Notes: generated by a model not told the origin, from the sequence alone. DNA of 64,000 nucleotides from Aliirhizobium wenxiniae (GCF_019511445.1 NZ_JAEUAN010000002.1:248001-312000), one strand, 5' to 3'. Shown: positions 1 to 8,974, counted from the first letter of the stretch. Translations and numbers: made by a program.

Positions 1-722
1 CGGGTCATATTCCCGGCGCACAGTTCGTCGATCTTGAGCGCGATCTCTCCACCCCCTCCGACCACCTGCTTTTCACTCTCCCCTCGGCCGAACAGTTCGG
101 TAATGCCTTGAACAGGCTTGGGGTTGGTGCAGAAAGCCACGTCATCCTCTATTCCACCGGCCAGCCCGGCTGGGCAGCACGTGTCTGGCTCATGCTTCGC
201 GCCTTCGGTTTCGAGAATGCGGCAGTTTTGAACGGCGGCTGGAAAGCCTGGACCAATGCCGGCCTGCCCGTGGAGACGGGCGCAGCAAAGCGCCGGCCTG
301 AGGCCTCAAAACCCTTCGGTTGGACCTATCGGCCCGGTTTCTTCGTCTCCAGTGAAGAGGTGGTCGCCCGAGCGGACGGCGAAGCTCTGGTCAATGCTCT
401 TGGCCCGGACGCTTTCCGTGGCGATGCACCGATCGCCTACGGCCGTCCGGGACGCATTCCCGGCAGCGTCAACATCCCGACATTCTCTCTCGTTGACCCC
501 GAAACCGGCCTCTATCTCTCGCAGCAGCAGATCGAAAAGATCTTTGCCGATGCAGGTGTGAAACCGGACGCGCCGCTGATCGCCTATTGCGGGGCCGGCG
601 TTGCCGCCAGCAACGTCGTTTTTGCCCGTACGCTGAGCGGCTCAGACGCGCGCTCCGTTGTCTATGACGGTTCGCTGCTGGACTGGTCTTCGGACCCCGA
701 TCGTCCGCTCGTTACCGGTTGA
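1..722 (+). CDS. Sulfurtransferase (rhodanese / 3-mercaptopyruvate type), 5' end outside window
   Basis: The reading frame is open from base 3 of the window, so the start lies upstream and only the C-terminal part of a two-domain sulfurtransferase is seen. The first visible residues, GHIPGAQFVDLERDLS, match the inter-strand region of a first rhodanese domain. The second domain ends in the active loop AYCGAGVAA (codons near 580-612), where Cys carries the persulfide; CGxGVxA is typical of thiosulfate/mercaptopyruvate sulfurtransferases. The enzyme moves sulfane sulfur to thiol or cyanide acceptors in the cytoplasm. It stops 32 bases before a MetQ-type binding protein on the same strand, so a sulfur-compound uptake and use operon is likely. 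Which donor it uses cannot be told from the visible part. Confidence 0.87.
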   Translation, partial: GHIPGAQFVDLERDLSTPSDHLLFTLPSAEQFGNALNRLGVGAESHVILYSTGQPGWAARVWLMLRAFGFENAAVLNGGWKAWTNAGLPVETGAAKRRPEASKPFGWTYRPGFFVSSEEVVARADGEALVNALGPDAFRGDAPIAYGRPGRIPGSVNIPTFSLVDPETGLYLSQQQIEKIFADAGVKPDAPLIAYCGAGVAASNVVFARTLSGSDARSVVYDGSLLDWSSDPDRPLVTG

Positions 723-754
723 ACGACATTTCAAAACCAGGAAAGAATTTGATC

Positions 755-1576
755 ATGAAACTTGCTTTCGGACGCCGCAGCGCGATCCTGTCCGTGCTCG
801 GCCTCACCCTGCTGGCCGGTATTTGGTCCCCCACCTTTGCCAACGCCGAGGACTTCGCCCCGATCAGAATTGGCATCAATGCCGGTCTTTCGGCTGATGC
901 CGTCAACCAGGCCGCCAAGGAAGCCGCCGAAAAGGGCCTGAAGGTCGAGGTCATCGAGTTCACCGACTGGGTCGTGCCCAACGAGGCGCTGAAATCGAAA
1001 GAAATCGACGTCAACTACTTCCAGCACCAGCCGTTTCTCGACCAGAACGCCAAGAAGGCCGGTTACGATTTCGTCTCGGTCGGCGTCGGCACGCTGACCA
1101 AGCTTGGCCTCTATTCGAAGAAATACAAGTCGATCGAAGAGTTGCCGGAAGGCGCGAAAGTGGCGATCTCCGATGATCCGGTCAACGGCGGCCGGGCGCT
1201 CGAACTGCTGCAGTCAATCGGCCTGATCAAGCTCAGGGATGGCCTGACATCCGCAGCCATTCCGGCAGATATCGTCGAGAACCCGAAGAAGCTGGAGATT
1301 ATCGAACTGCCGAACCAGCAGATCCCCCGTGCGCTCGATGATGTCGATCTCGGCCAGGGATATCCGTCCGGCATGGGACTGTTCGGCGTCGATCCCAACT
1401 CGGCTCTCGTATTCGACGGCGTGCAGACCCGCTACGCCTTGCGCTTCTTCGTCCGCAAGGAAGACGAGGCGAATAAAAGCGTGCTGGAATTCGTCAAGAC
1501 ATACCAGAACTCCCCGGAAGTGCGCGCCATCCTCAAAAAGCATTTCGGCGATCTGACCGTGCCTGCCTGGGATTGA
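755..1576 (+). CDS. MetQ/NlpA-family ABC transporter substrate-binding protein
   Basis: This 273-residue protein has an N-terminal signal peptide (KLAFGRRS, a hydrophobic stretch, then ANAED) and the family core IRIGINAGLSADAV, VEVIEFTDWVVPNEAL, DVNYFQHQPFLDQN and the late DVDLGQGYPSGMG segment. The family binds methionine or related sulfur compounds for an ABC importer. The ATG at 755 is preferred over an upstream in-frame TTG at 719 because AGGAAAG lies just before it and the signal peptide begins there. Unlike enteric MetQ there is no lipobox cysteine, so it should be a free periplasmic protein. The sulfurtransferase gene is directly upstream, and no permease or ATPase follows, so those partners are probably upstream of the window. 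Confidence 0.86.
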   Translation: MKLAFGRRSAILSVLGLTLLAGIWSPTFANAEDFAPIRIGINAGLSADAVNQAAKEAAEKGLKVEVIEFTDWVVPNEALKSKEIDVNYFQHQPFLDQNAKKAGYDFVSVGVGTLTKLGLYSKKYKSIEELPEGAKVAISDDPVNGGRALELLQSIGLIKLRDGLTSAAIPADIVENPKKLEIIELPNQQIPRALDDVDLGQGYPSGMGLFGVDPNSALVFDGVQTRYALRFFVRKEDEANKSVLEFVKTYQNSPEVRAILKKHFGDLTVPAWD

Positions 1577-1586
1577 TCAAAGCCCA

Positions 1587-1617
1587 ATAAAAAAGGTGCG
1601 GCGAAAACCGCCGCACC
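1587..1617 (-). terminator. Bidirectional hairpin terminator between metQ-like and fabMG-like genes
   Basis: GGTGCGGCG (1595-1603) pairs perfectly with CGCCGCACC (1609-1617) around a five-base loop. Read on the minus strand the stem is followed by CTTTTTTATT, a good U-tract, about 56 bases after the stop of the leftward gene. On the plus strand the U-tract is weak, so it mainly serves the leftward gene. Confidence 0.75.
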
Positions 1618-1672
1618 CTTGATGCAATATCGAAAATCCGAAAGCCCCGCCTCAGGCAGGGCTTAACATGTC

Positions 1673-3013
1673 TCAGGCAGCGGCTTCCGCGGCAGCCTCG
1701 GCATGCGATGCGTTCAGGCGGCGGGCGACGATGTCGTGGTTGAGCCACTGAACCGGGCCGGTCGGCTCGGAAGATTCGGCGAAGATCAGCTTGCCGGTGG
1801 CTTCAACGACGAAGACACTCAGGAGATCGCTGATCAGAGCCTTGCCGTCACGATGCATCTGCGAAATCTCGTTCGAGGTCGAGATGGTGAGGTCAGCCTG
1901 ATCCTGGCTGTTGGCCATCGGCCATGCCGAGAAATCGTAGAACGGGCGCATCACGGCGCTGCCCTGCATGTCCTTGATCTTCTGCAGAACGTCCTTCATC
2001 GAGAACTCGTCTTTCAGAAGCTTCTCGCAGGCCTGCCACTGGCTTTCAGCCCATGCACCGCCGTTTTCCTTCTTCAGCGCGAGCAGCAACGGGATCAGCG
2101 GAAGCTCGATACCGGTGAACACGTCGGAAGAATTGGTGCGGATTTCGGGACAATTGTAGACCGAAGCCTTGATGCCCTCGCCCCAAGCCTTTTCCGCAAT
2201 GCCTTCGAGACGCATCTTGGCATAGCCCTGGGTGTAGTTCGTGTAGGTCTGCCAGCGGTAATCGCCGTCGATCAGCACTGCAGTGCCGTGATAGCCATAG
2301 GCGGTGTAACGAACCTGGTTGCCGGCAGCCTCGACGCGCGCACGGATCTTGGCGCTGGCATCGATCAGGTGCTGGAAGGTGATGGCGGAAACTTCGTCGA
2401 AATTCTGCAGGATGAGCTTGCCCAGATCGCTTTCGATCAGCGCCTGCGAAGACATGTGACGGGCAGCCGTACCCTTGTAGATGCGGTTGGCGATGACGAG
2501 GAAGACCTTCGCCTTCGGAATGCCACCGGCCATCGTGTGGGCGAAGAAGACATTGCGGCCTTCGCCGATCATGCCGTCGAGAACGGTCATCACTTCGGAA
2601 ACGGCATTCTTGAACCGCGCAGTGCCTGCGTCCCGGCACTTCTGGATGTAATCCCAGTCGAGCTTTTCGGTCTGCCAGTTTTCCAGCGTCAGCTTGGTCA
2701 GAAGCTCGGTCGGTGTCGGACCGCCTTCAGGCGCATCGAGGTCGAAGCCGGCCATGACCGGAATGTTGATGATCTTGCCGCCGAGCCGTGCTTCGGCTTC
2801 CGCGAGCTCTTCGGCATTGAGCGGACGAAGCGCGTTGTTCTCGTCGCGCCGTCCGACCGTGACGCCGACGATCTCCATGCCGGCGCGCTTGGCTTCGTCG
2901 AGAAGACCGGTCGCATATCCGCGACCGAACAATTCGCCGAAGAGAACAAAAACGTCGCCTTTGCGAAAGACGGTGTTCTCTGCGAGGCGATTTACTGCGA
3001 CTGGGTTCTTCAT
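1673..3013 (-). CDS. Enoyl-ACP reductase, FabMG-like family
   Basis: A 446-residue cytoplasmic protein that I recognise as the rhizobial family named after FabMG, a metagenome-derived triclosan-tolerant enoyl-ACP reductase. Visible landmarks are an N-terminal nucleotide-binding-like strand and glycine stretch (VFVLFGELFGRGYATGLL, then EIVGVTVGRRDENN), a conserved HTMAGGIPKAKVF segment near residue 160, and YTAYGYHGTAV near 240, which has the Tyr-rich look of reductase active sites. The family is much longer than FabI (about 260 residues) and is not a simple FabV. If active it would reduce enoyl-ACP with NAD(P)H in fatty acid synthesis, probably alongside another reductase elsewhere. No neighbour supports a fatty-acid role, so the family call is firm but the substrate is inferred. 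Confidence 0.68.
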   Translation of the reverse strand: MKNPVAVNRLAENTVFRKGDVFVLFGELFGRGYATGLLDEAKRAGMEIVGVTVGRRDENNALRPLNAEELAEAEARLGGKIINIPVMAGFDLDAPEGGPTPTELLTKLTLENWQTEKLDWDYIQKCRDAGTARFKNAVSEVMTVLDGMIGEGRNVFFAHTMAGGIPKAKVFLVIANRIYKGTAARHMSSQALIESDLGKLILQNFDEVSAITFQHLIDASAKIRARVEAAGNQVRYTAYGYHGTAVLIDGDYRWQTYTNYTQGYAKMRLEGIAEKAWGEGIKASVYNCPEIRTNSSDVFTGIELPLIPLLLALKKENGGAWAESQWQACEKLLKDEFSMKDVLQKIKDMQGSAVMRPFYDFSAWPMANSQDQADLTISTSNEISQMHRDGKALISDLLSVFVVEATGKLIFAESSEPTGPVQWLNHDIVARRLNASHAEAAAEAAA

Positions 3014-3160
3014 GCGTTCAGCTCTTTAGTCATTTTGGTCATCGAGTCGTCACTCGAACAGGGTGTTGACAGTCTCATGACCGGAATGGGACGGAATAGG
3101 AAGTCATATTAAGTGACTATACATTTCAAAGCGTGAACACGCCGCTAAGCCACATCTCGC

Positions 3161-3197
3161 AAAATAACGGCTGCGGCGGTGGCCGCCGCAGCCTTTT
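3161..3197 (-). terminator. Strong hairpin terminator after gcd
   Basis: GGCTGCGGCGG and CCGCCGCAGCC (3169-3193) form a nearly loopless GC-rich stem, with TTTT on the plus side and GTTATTTT on the minus side. It lies just after the leftward gcd stop and before the promoter region of the FabMG-like gene. Confidence 0.75.
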
Positions 3198-3200
3198 CGT

Positions 3201-5543
3201 TCATCTCGGCAGTGCATAGGCGATCACGTAATCGCCCGGCTTTGTGCCGACGGAGCCGTGACCACCAGCAACGATGACGACGAACTGGCGACCGTCCTCC
3301 ACAGCATAGGTCATCGGCGTCGCCTGCCCGCCCGCCGGCAGCCGAGCTTCCCAAAGCTGACGACCATTGGTCAGGTTATAGGCCCGCAGATAATCATCGA
3401 CCGCAGCCCCGAGGAAGGCAACGCCGCCCTTGGTGATCATCGGCCCGCCGATCCCCGGCACGCCCACCTTGAACGGCAGCGGCAGCGGCGTCATGTCCAT
3501 GACGGTGCCGTTGCGATGTTTGTAGGCGATCTCCCCAGTGCGCAGGTCGGCACCGGCAACATAACCCCATGGCGGCGCCTGGCACGGGATTTGCAGCGGT
3601 CCGAGGAACGGCCCCATGAACACCCCATAGGGCGCGCCGTCATTGCGGTTCAGCCCCTGTTCCGATCCCTTTTCGTCCTGCCCTTTCGGCGGGATGTCGG
3701 CGCGCGGCACCAGTTTCGAAGTAAACGCCAGATAGGTCGGCATGCCGAACATCACCATCCGCTCCGGATCGACCGCGACCGAACCCCAGTTGAACGTGCC
3801 GAAATTGCCCGGATAGACGATCGTGCCATTGAGCGAGGGCGGCGTGTACTGGCCTTCGTAATTCATCTGCTTCAGCCAGATGCGGCACACCATCTGGTCG
3901 AACATGGTAACGCCCCACATGTCCCGGCCTTCCAGCGTGCGCGGTCGGAAGTTCAGCGCCGAGATCGGCTGCGTCGGCGAGGCGTGATCCTCGGGGATCG
4001 TACCACCCGGCGCCGGCTGTTCGGTGACGGGAATAATCGGCTCACCGCTGCGCCGGTCGAGCACGTAGATATCACCCTGCTTGGTCGGTCCGACCAGCGC
4101 CGGAACGACGGAATTGTCCGGCTTGGTGATGTTAATCAGCACCGGCTGAGCCGGCACGTCCATGTCCCACAGATCGTGATGTACCGTCTGGCGCACCCAT
4201 TTGTCCGCACCGGTATTGATGTCGAGCGCCACGATCGACGACGAATATTTTTCGACGTTCTCCGACCGGCCCATGCCAAGCTGGTCCGGCACCTGGTTGC
4301 CGAGCGGGATGTAGACGAGGCCAAGTTCCTCATCGACGGAGAAGACCGACCAGCTGTTCGGTGAGTTGGTCGTGTAGGTCTGGCCTTCCGGCAATGGTTG
4401 GATCTGGCTCGGATTGCCGGAATCCCAGTTCCAGATCAGCTGCCCGGAATTGACGTCGAAGGCGCGGATGACACCCGACTGCTCCTCAGTCGAATAATTG
4501 TCGTTGACCGCCCCGCCGATGATGATCTTGTTACCGACGATCGCCGGCGGTGATGTCGAATAATAATAGCCGGCCGGGTTGTATTTCATCCCCTTTTCGA
4601 GATGCAGCGTGCCGCCCTCGGCAAAGGATGTGCAGACCTCGCCGTTCTTCGCATCGAGCGCAATGAGCCTTGCATCGGCAGTCGGCAGGTAGACGCGCTC
4701 GGCGCATGCTGCACCGGCGGTTGCTGCCTGATCCCTGTAATAGCTCACGCCGCGGCAGGTCTGGTGCTGCCGGTCCGGGTTCATCCCGGAATTGGCGTCA
4801 TATTTCCAGATCTGCTTGCCGGTCGCAGCATCGAGCGCGATCGCCAGATTGTGCGGCGTGCAGAGATAGAGAGCATTGCCGATTTTGAGCGGCGTCACCT
4901 GATAGGTCGTCTCGCCCACATCGTCGGGACGCTTCACGTCACCGGTTTGATACCGCCAGACCTCCTGCAGTGAGCCGACATTCTCCACATTGATCTGGTC
5001 GAGCGGCGAATACCGCTGGCCATAGGGCGTGCGGCCATATTGATGCCATTCGCCATCCGGCACGTTGCCGCCAAGCACCGGCGCTGCCGCAACCTTTTCC
5101 TCCGGAAGAGCGCCACTCTGGTCAAGCGGATCGAAGAACATCGAGACGACGGCGATGACGACCGCGAGCAAAACCGCAACAGCAAGCGGACGGGACGTCG
5201 CGCCATAGCGTGCGCCGGTCGGGCTGATGAAGCCGAGCGGACGGCGGATCCACGGCGTCAGAAGCCACATGCCGAGAAGGATGATGACCCCGCCGCGCGG
5301 GCCGAGCTGCCACCAGTCGAACCCGACCTCCCATATCGCCCAGGCAAGCGAGGCAACGACAATCACCGCATAGACGTGCAGCGCCAGAAGCTTGCGGGCA
5401 ATAAGAAGCGCCGCAACGATGAGAAAGCCGAGTCCGCAGAGAAGATAATAGGCGCTGCCGCCGAGCGAAAGCAGATAAGCCCCGCCGCCCGCAAGCGCGA
5501 TCCCCATCAGCGCGATGATGATTGCCGTGATCCGAATAGCCAT
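3201..5543 (-). CDS. gcd: Membrane-bound PQQ-dependent glucose dehydrogenase
   Basis: About 780 residues. The N-terminal third of the anchor holds five hydrophobic segments (ITAIIIALMGIALAGGGAYL, then further stretches to about residue 150). The rest is a periplasmic quinoprotein beta-propeller with the repeated tryptophan-docking pattern (TGKQIWKYD, GQLIWNWDSG, GRQLWEARLP). Length and order match E. coli Gcd. The enzyme oxidises glucose and other aldoses to lactones in the periplasm and passes electrons to ubiquinone; it needs PQQ, whose synthesis genes are not in this window. The start at 5543 is chosen because GAGGG precedes it; an in-frame ATG at 5558 has a weaker site. It stands alone, ending at a strong terminator. 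Acid from this enzyme can dissolve mineral phosphate. Confidence 0.93.
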   Translation of the reverse strand: MAIRITAIIIALMGIALAGGGAYLLSLGGSAYYLLCGLGFLIVAALLIARKLLALHVYAVIVVASLAWAIWEVGFDWWQLGPRGGVIILLGMWLLTPWIRRPLGFISPTGARYGATSRPLAVAVLLAVVIAVVSMFFDPLDQSGALPEEKVAAAPVLGGNVPDGEWHQYGRTPYGQRYSPLDQINVENVGSLQEVWRYQTGDVKRPDDVGETTYQVTPLKIGNALYLCTPHNLAIALDAATGKQIWKYDANSGMNPDRQHQTCRGVSYYRDQAATAGAACAERVYLPTADARLIALDAKNGEVCTSFAEGGTLHLEKGMKYNPAGYYYSTSPPAIVGNKIIIGGAVNDNYSTEEQSGVIRAFDVNSGQLIWNWDSGNPSQIQPLPEGQTYTTNSPNSWSVFSVDEELGLVYIPLGNQVPDQLGMGRSENVEKYSSSIVALDINTGADKWVRQTVHHDLWDMDVPAQPVLINITKPDNSVVPALVGPTKQGDIYVLDRRSGEPIIPVTEQPAPGGTIPEDHASPTQPISALNFRPRTLEGRDMWGVTMFDQMVCRIWLKQMNYEGQYTPPSLNGTIVYPGNFGTFNWGSVAVDPERMVMFGMPTYLAFTSKLVPRADIPPKGQDEKGSEQGLNRNDGAPYGVFMGPFLGPLQIPCQAPPWGYVAGADLRTGEIAYKHRNGTVMDMTPLPLPFKVGVPGIGGPMITKGGVAFLGAAVDDYLRAYNLTNGRQLWEARLPAGGQATPMTYAVEDGRQFVVIVAGGHGSVGTKPGDYVIAYALPR

Positions 5544-5657
5544 GAGCACCCTCGTCATGTCTCGATAAAGCGGCAGAAGACGCTCTGCCCGCCCGCGCCC
5601 TGGACCTGATCCTCCGGTGAATATCCGAACCGGCCCCGCGCAAAAGGTAAATTAGGA

Positions 5658-5682
5658 GGAACAGTTGGAAAGGACAGAGGTT
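5658..5682 (+). promoter_or_regulatory. EcfG-type stress promoter candidate before GST gene
   Basis: GGAAC (5658-5662), 16 bases, then GGTT (5679-5682), which fits the GGAAC-N18/19-TT rule for alphaproteobacterial EcfG sigma factors. It lies 116 bases upstream of the chosen GST start. Confidence 0.5.
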
Positions 5683-5797
5683 GGAACATGCAATGCAGCA
5701 GGATTGTACCAATGATCACGAGCAGATCGGCGCTGCCGCCTTGAAAACCTCATGGTGTCCCTATGTCTCTTCTAAGGAGAGGGAGTTTTCACACAGC

Positions 5798-6523
5798 ATG
5801 CCTTATGAACTCTACTACTGGGATGGCATTCAGGGACGTGGAGAATTTGTCCGCCTCGCCCTGGAAGACGCAGGCGCGAAATATATCGACAAGTGCCGCA
5901 GTTCGACCGGCACACAGGCAATGATGGAATTCCTGAAAGGTAGCCATGGGCATGACCAGATGCCTTTCGCCCCGCCCTTCCTCAAGGACGGCGAACTGGT
6001 CATCTCGCATGTCGCCAATATCTTATCTTATCTCGGCCCGAAGCTCGGCCTTCTCCCCGACGACGAAAAGAACCGCCTCATTGCCAACGGGCTGCAGCTG
6101 ACGATCACCGATTTTATCGCCGAAGTGCATGATACGCATCACCCGATCAGCACCGGCGACTATTACGAGGATCAGAAGACGGAAGCCAAGGCGCGTTCTG
6201 CGGCTTTCATCAGGGACCGTATCCCGAAATTTCTCGGCTATTTCGAGCGCATCCTGTCCGCCAATTCGATAGGCGACGGGTTCGTCATCGGTAACGGATT
6301 GACCTATGTCGACCTGTCGCTGTTTCAGGTGCTGGAAGGTCTTCGTTACGCCTTCCCCAAGGCGATGAAAGCGGTTGAAGGCGATTATCCTCGCCTCGCC
6401 TTGCTTCGCGACAGCGTTTCGAAAAGGCCAGGTATCGCCGCCTATCTGAAATCCGAACGCCGCCTGCCGTTCAGCGAGTCGGGAATTTTCCGGCACTATC
6501 CCGAACTCGACCTGAACGGCTGA
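5798..6523 (+). CDS. Glutathione S-transferase family protein
   Basis: A 241-residue cytosolic GST. The thioredoxin-fold N-terminal domain starts YELYYWDGIQGRGEFVRLAL and carries the cis-Pro/Ser region (APPFLKDGELVISHVANIL, residues 55-75). The all-helical C-terminal domain follows, with the capping-box-like segment NGLTYVDLSLFQVLEGL near residue 170. The Tyr/Ser-Gly pattern near residue 5-13 is closest to sigma/alpha-like bacterial GSTs. The open frame runs back to 5681 but MPYELYYWDG at 5798 is the normal family start and AAGGAGAGGGA lies before it. It probably conjugates or reduces electrophiles with glutathione. A stress-type promoter upstream and the neighbouring sodC and sigma genes suggest an oxidative or general stress role; the substrate is unknown. 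Confidence 0.87.
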   Translation: MPYELYYWDGIQGRGEFVRLALEDAGAKYIDKCRSSTGTQAMMEFLKGSHGHDQMPFAPPFLKDGELVISHVANILSYLGPKLGLLPDDEKNRLIANGLQLTITDFIAEVHDTHHPISTGDYYEDQKTEAKARSAAFIRDRIPKFLGYFERILSANSIGDGFVIGNGLTYVDLSLFQVLEGLRYAFPKAMKAVEGDYPRLALLRDSVSKRPGIAAYLKSERRLPFSESGIFRHYPELDLNG

Positions 6524-6525
6524 CC

Positions 6526-7041
6526 TTATTCGATGACGGCGCAGGCGAGCCGCTTGCCGGCATTGCCGGAGGGCTGGCCGGAATAATCGTCGGGATTGGC
6601 ATGGATCATCAGTGCCCTGCCCTTGATGGCACTGTCTCCATCTTCCAGCGTTACGGCCGTGTTGAACACCTGCGCCCTGAGCGTGCCGTCGGCCGGCACA
6701 TACTGGTTCGGCATGTCGCCGGCATGCTGGCCATTTGCGGTAAGATAGCCGTGTTGCTTGTTAGTGGGATTGAAGTGACCGCCTGCCGATTCATGCCCGG
6801 TTGCATGATCGCAGCTCCCGGTCTGGTGCACGTGGAAGGCAACCCACTGACCGGCCGGCAATCCGGTAATCTCGACAGCAATCATCACGCCGGCCTTGGT
6901 ACCGGTAAGGTCTGCCGTGCCGATCTCCTTGCCATCTGCACCGACGAACCTCGCGCCCCCCTTGGAAGCATCCTGGCTCATCGCCATGCCTGGCAAAACG
7001 GTGACGGCAGCGGCAAAAGCTGCGGTGAGAAGATGTTTCAT
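6526..7041 (-). CDS. sodC: Periplasmic Cu/Zn superoxide dismutase
   Basis: A 171-residue precursor with a Sec signal peptide (KHLLTAAFAAAVTVLPGMA then MSQD). Copper and zinc ligands are seen in HVHQTGSCDH, GGHFNPT, QHAGDMPN and ALMIHANPDDY, and the disulfide cysteines sit in GSCDH and RLACAV. It converts superoxide to peroxide and oxygen in the periplasm. The start at 7041 has AGGAG seven bases upstream; an open frame continues to 7152 but lacks a signal peptide. It lies 29 bases after the ECF sigma gene on the same strand with no terminator between them, so the two are probably co-transcribed from the autoregulated-looking promoter at 7625-7650. Confidence 0.95.
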   Translation of the reverse strand: MKHLLTAAFAAAVTVLPGMAMSQDASKGGARFVGADGKEIGTADLTGTKAGVMIAVEITGLPAGQWVAFHVHQTGSCDHATGHESAGGHFNPTNKQHGYLTANGQHAGDMPNQYVPADGTLRAQVFNTAVTLEDGDSAIKGRALMIHANPDDYSGQPSGNAGKRLACAVIE

Positions 7042-7070
7042 GGAGTTCTCCTGTTTAATCAAACGGGACT

Positions 7071-7577
7071 TCAACCCGCCTCTTCTCCCAGTTCCTGCAA
7101 TATCTGGTGGCGGGCGCGGTTGAGCCGGCTCTTCACCGTGCCGACCGCGCAATCGCAGATCACCGCCGTCGCCTCATAGCTTTCCCCAAGGATGGCGACG
7201 AGAGTCAGCACTTCGCGATAATGCGGCGGGAGTTTTTGCAGGGCGCGCTGCACTTCGCGCGCCCGCGCCGCCATTTCCTGCGAGGCGGCGATCGGCGTGT
7301 CACCGGAAACGTTTTCCTCCACGCCCGGCGCCTCGCGGCCAAGGATTTTCGATCGTGTATAGAAGGTGTTGCGCATGATCGTGAATAGCCACGATTTGAG
7401 CTTGGTCCCGCGCTCGAACTTGTCGAGATTGGCGAGCGCCTTCATCAATGTTTCCTGCACCAGATCGTCCGCATCCGAAGGGTTGCGGCAGAAGGTGCGG
7501 GCAAATGCGCGAAGAGCCGGTATCAGCCTGACTATATCTTGACGAGCAGGGTCACCGTTCAACTGTGAGTCAGACAC
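7071..7577 (-). CDS. ECF sigma factor, EcfG/RpoE2-like
   Basis: 168 residues with only sigma-2 and sigma-4 domains. Region 2 is visible as DADDLVQETLMKAL then GTKLKSWLFTIMRNTFY (residues 35-75). Region 4 is LPPHYREVLTLVAILGESY followed by the helix-turn-helix GTVKSRLNRARHQIL (residues 115-160). This layout and wording are those of the alphaproteobacterial stress sigma factors. The start codon is GTG. An EcfG-type promoter (GGAAC-N17-CGTT) lies about 50 bases upstream, so it probably drives its own synthesis. A NepR-like anti-sigma gene is 0.56 kb away on the other strand, but no phyR response regulator is in the window, so this may be a second copy rather than the main stress sigma. Confidence 0.9.
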   Translation of the reverse strand: MSDSQLNGDPARQDIVRLIPALRAFARTFCRNPSDADDLVQETLMKALANLDKFERGTKLKSWLFTIMRNTFYTRSKILGREAPGVEENVSGDTPIAASQEMAARAREVQRALQKLPPHYREVLTLVAILGESYEATAVICDCAVGTVKSRLNRARHQILQELGEEAG

Positions 7578-7615
7578 CGTTGCCTACCTCTCCTTACGCA
7601 TCAGGGCTGAATTGA

Positions 7616-7948
<333 letters not shown>

Positions 7949-8133
7949 ACATGACGGATCTTTGATGGGCGGTGCACCTAGCGATCCCGCCCATTACTTT
8001 TGTTTGTCAGCGCCTGTGACATTTTCGGGATTTTGAGACGCTCCGTCTTGCTGTATGGAAGTCTAATGTAAACTTCACATCTGGATGTCGGTTGCCGGGT
8101 CTGCGTTCGGCGCCTCTCAAATCAGGGGTCGGA

Positions 8134-8304
8134 ATGGCGAAGGAAAATGCTCAGGTCGATGAGCGGGAGGCAAGAATGGGACGCCGCGTCAACGGCAAGG
8201 TCTCCGGCCTGCTGACGGAGATTGAGAAGGAAGACATTCCCGATCGCCTTCTCGACCTCGCCCGCCAGCTGCAAACCGCGCTTAACGAGAAGCTGGACCG
8301 CTAG
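8134..8304 (+). CDS. NepR-family anti-sigma factor-like protein
   Basis: 56 residues. The core RMGRRVNGKVSGLLTEIEKE followed by DIPDRLLDLARQLQ matches the two-helix NepR signature (RxLRxLYDEVVxEPxPDRxLDLLRxL) that wraps the EcfG sigma factor until phosphorylated PhyR removes it. An open frame extends to a TTG at 8092, but the ATG at 8134 has GGGGTCGG before it and fits family length. Unlike the usual locus it is not directly paired with the sigma gene: it lies 0.56 kb from it on the opposite strand with another small gene between. It could be a paralogue that tunes the local sigma factor. The family call rests on this short motif. Confidence 0.7.
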   Translation: MAKENAQVDEREARMGRRVNGKVSGLLTEIEKEDIPDRLLDLARQLQTALNEKLDR

Positions 8305-8354
8305 CCTCTCTCAGCCAGCCTTATCTCCGCGATTGTCCGCAACCGTACAGACGC

Positions 8355-8379
8355 GGAACCAAGGTCATCTCCCACGGTT
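8355..8379 (+). promoter_or_regulatory. EcfG-type promoter candidate before DUF892 gene
   Basis: GGAAC (8355-8359), 16 bases, GGTT (8376-8379), about 43 bases before the ATG at 8422. Confidence 0.62.
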
Positions 8380-8421
8380 AGACCGCCGCAATGTCAATCG
8401 GACAATCGATAGGGAGAAACC

Positions 8422-8925
8422 ATGATGGCGACGTCAAAGACGCTTGATGACCTTTTCTACGAAACCCTCAAGGACATTTATTACGCCGAACGGCAGATCG
8501 TGAAGGCGCTGCCGAAAATGGCGCGCGGCGCTCAGGATCCGAAACTCAAGGCCGCCTTCGAGACCCACAGGGAAGAAACCGAGGGGCAGATCGAGCGGCT
8601 CAAGCAGGTTTTCGAGATCCTCGGCAAACGCGCCCAGGGCAAGACCTGCGACGCGATCGAAGGAATTCTGTCCGAAGGCGAAGAGATCCTTGACGAATTC
8701 AAGGGCACGCCTGCCCTCGATGCCGGTCTCCTGGCCGCAGCCCAGGCCGTCGAACACTACGAGATCAGCCGATATGGCACACTTCATGCCTGGGCCGAAC
8801 AGCTCGGCATGAAGGATGCGGCAAAGCTGCTTGCCGAAACTCTGAAGGAAGAATCAAAGACCGACGACCTTCTGACGGATCTCGCCGAAAGCGCGGTCAA
8901 TGCGGCGGCGAAAAAGGCTGCGTGA
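8422..8925 (+). CDS. DUF892 / YciE-YciF ferritin-like protein
   Basis: 167 residues forming a predicted four-helix ferritin-like bundle. Family marks are TLDDLFYETLKDIYYAERQI at the start, ETHREETEGQIERL, and HYEISRYGTLHAWAEQLG near residue 115; the E...E..H pairs are spaced like a di-metal site. Relatives (E. coli YciE/YciF) are stress-induced proteins of unknown activity. It has a good AGGGAG site, an EcfG-type promoter and its own strong terminator, so it is a single-gene unit. A related protein is encoded at 39342-39848. Confidence 0.9.
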   Translation: MMATSKTLDDLFYETLKDIYYAERQIVKALPKMARGAQDPKLKAAFETHREETEGQIERLKQVFEILGKRAQGKTCDAIEGILSEGEEILDEFKGTPALDAGLLAAAQAVEHYEISRYGTLHAWAEQLGMKDAAKLLAETLKEESKTDDLLTDLAESAVNAAAKKAA

Positions 8926-8948
8926 CAGGGTAACCGCCTGAAAACAAA

Positions 8949-8974
8949 AGCCCGGATCGCTCCGGGCTTTTTTA
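8949..8974 (+). terminator. Rho-independent terminator of the DUF892 gene
   Basis: AGCCCGGA (8949-8956), TCGC loop, TCCGGGCT (8961-8968), then TTTTTT. A-rich bases on the left side also let it serve the leftward gene that ends at 8979. Confidence 0.92.

Noticed and set aside
1703..3112. A 469-residue open frame opposite the FabMG-like gene
   Set aside because: No family resemblance and the opposite strand has conserved motifs; shadow frame.
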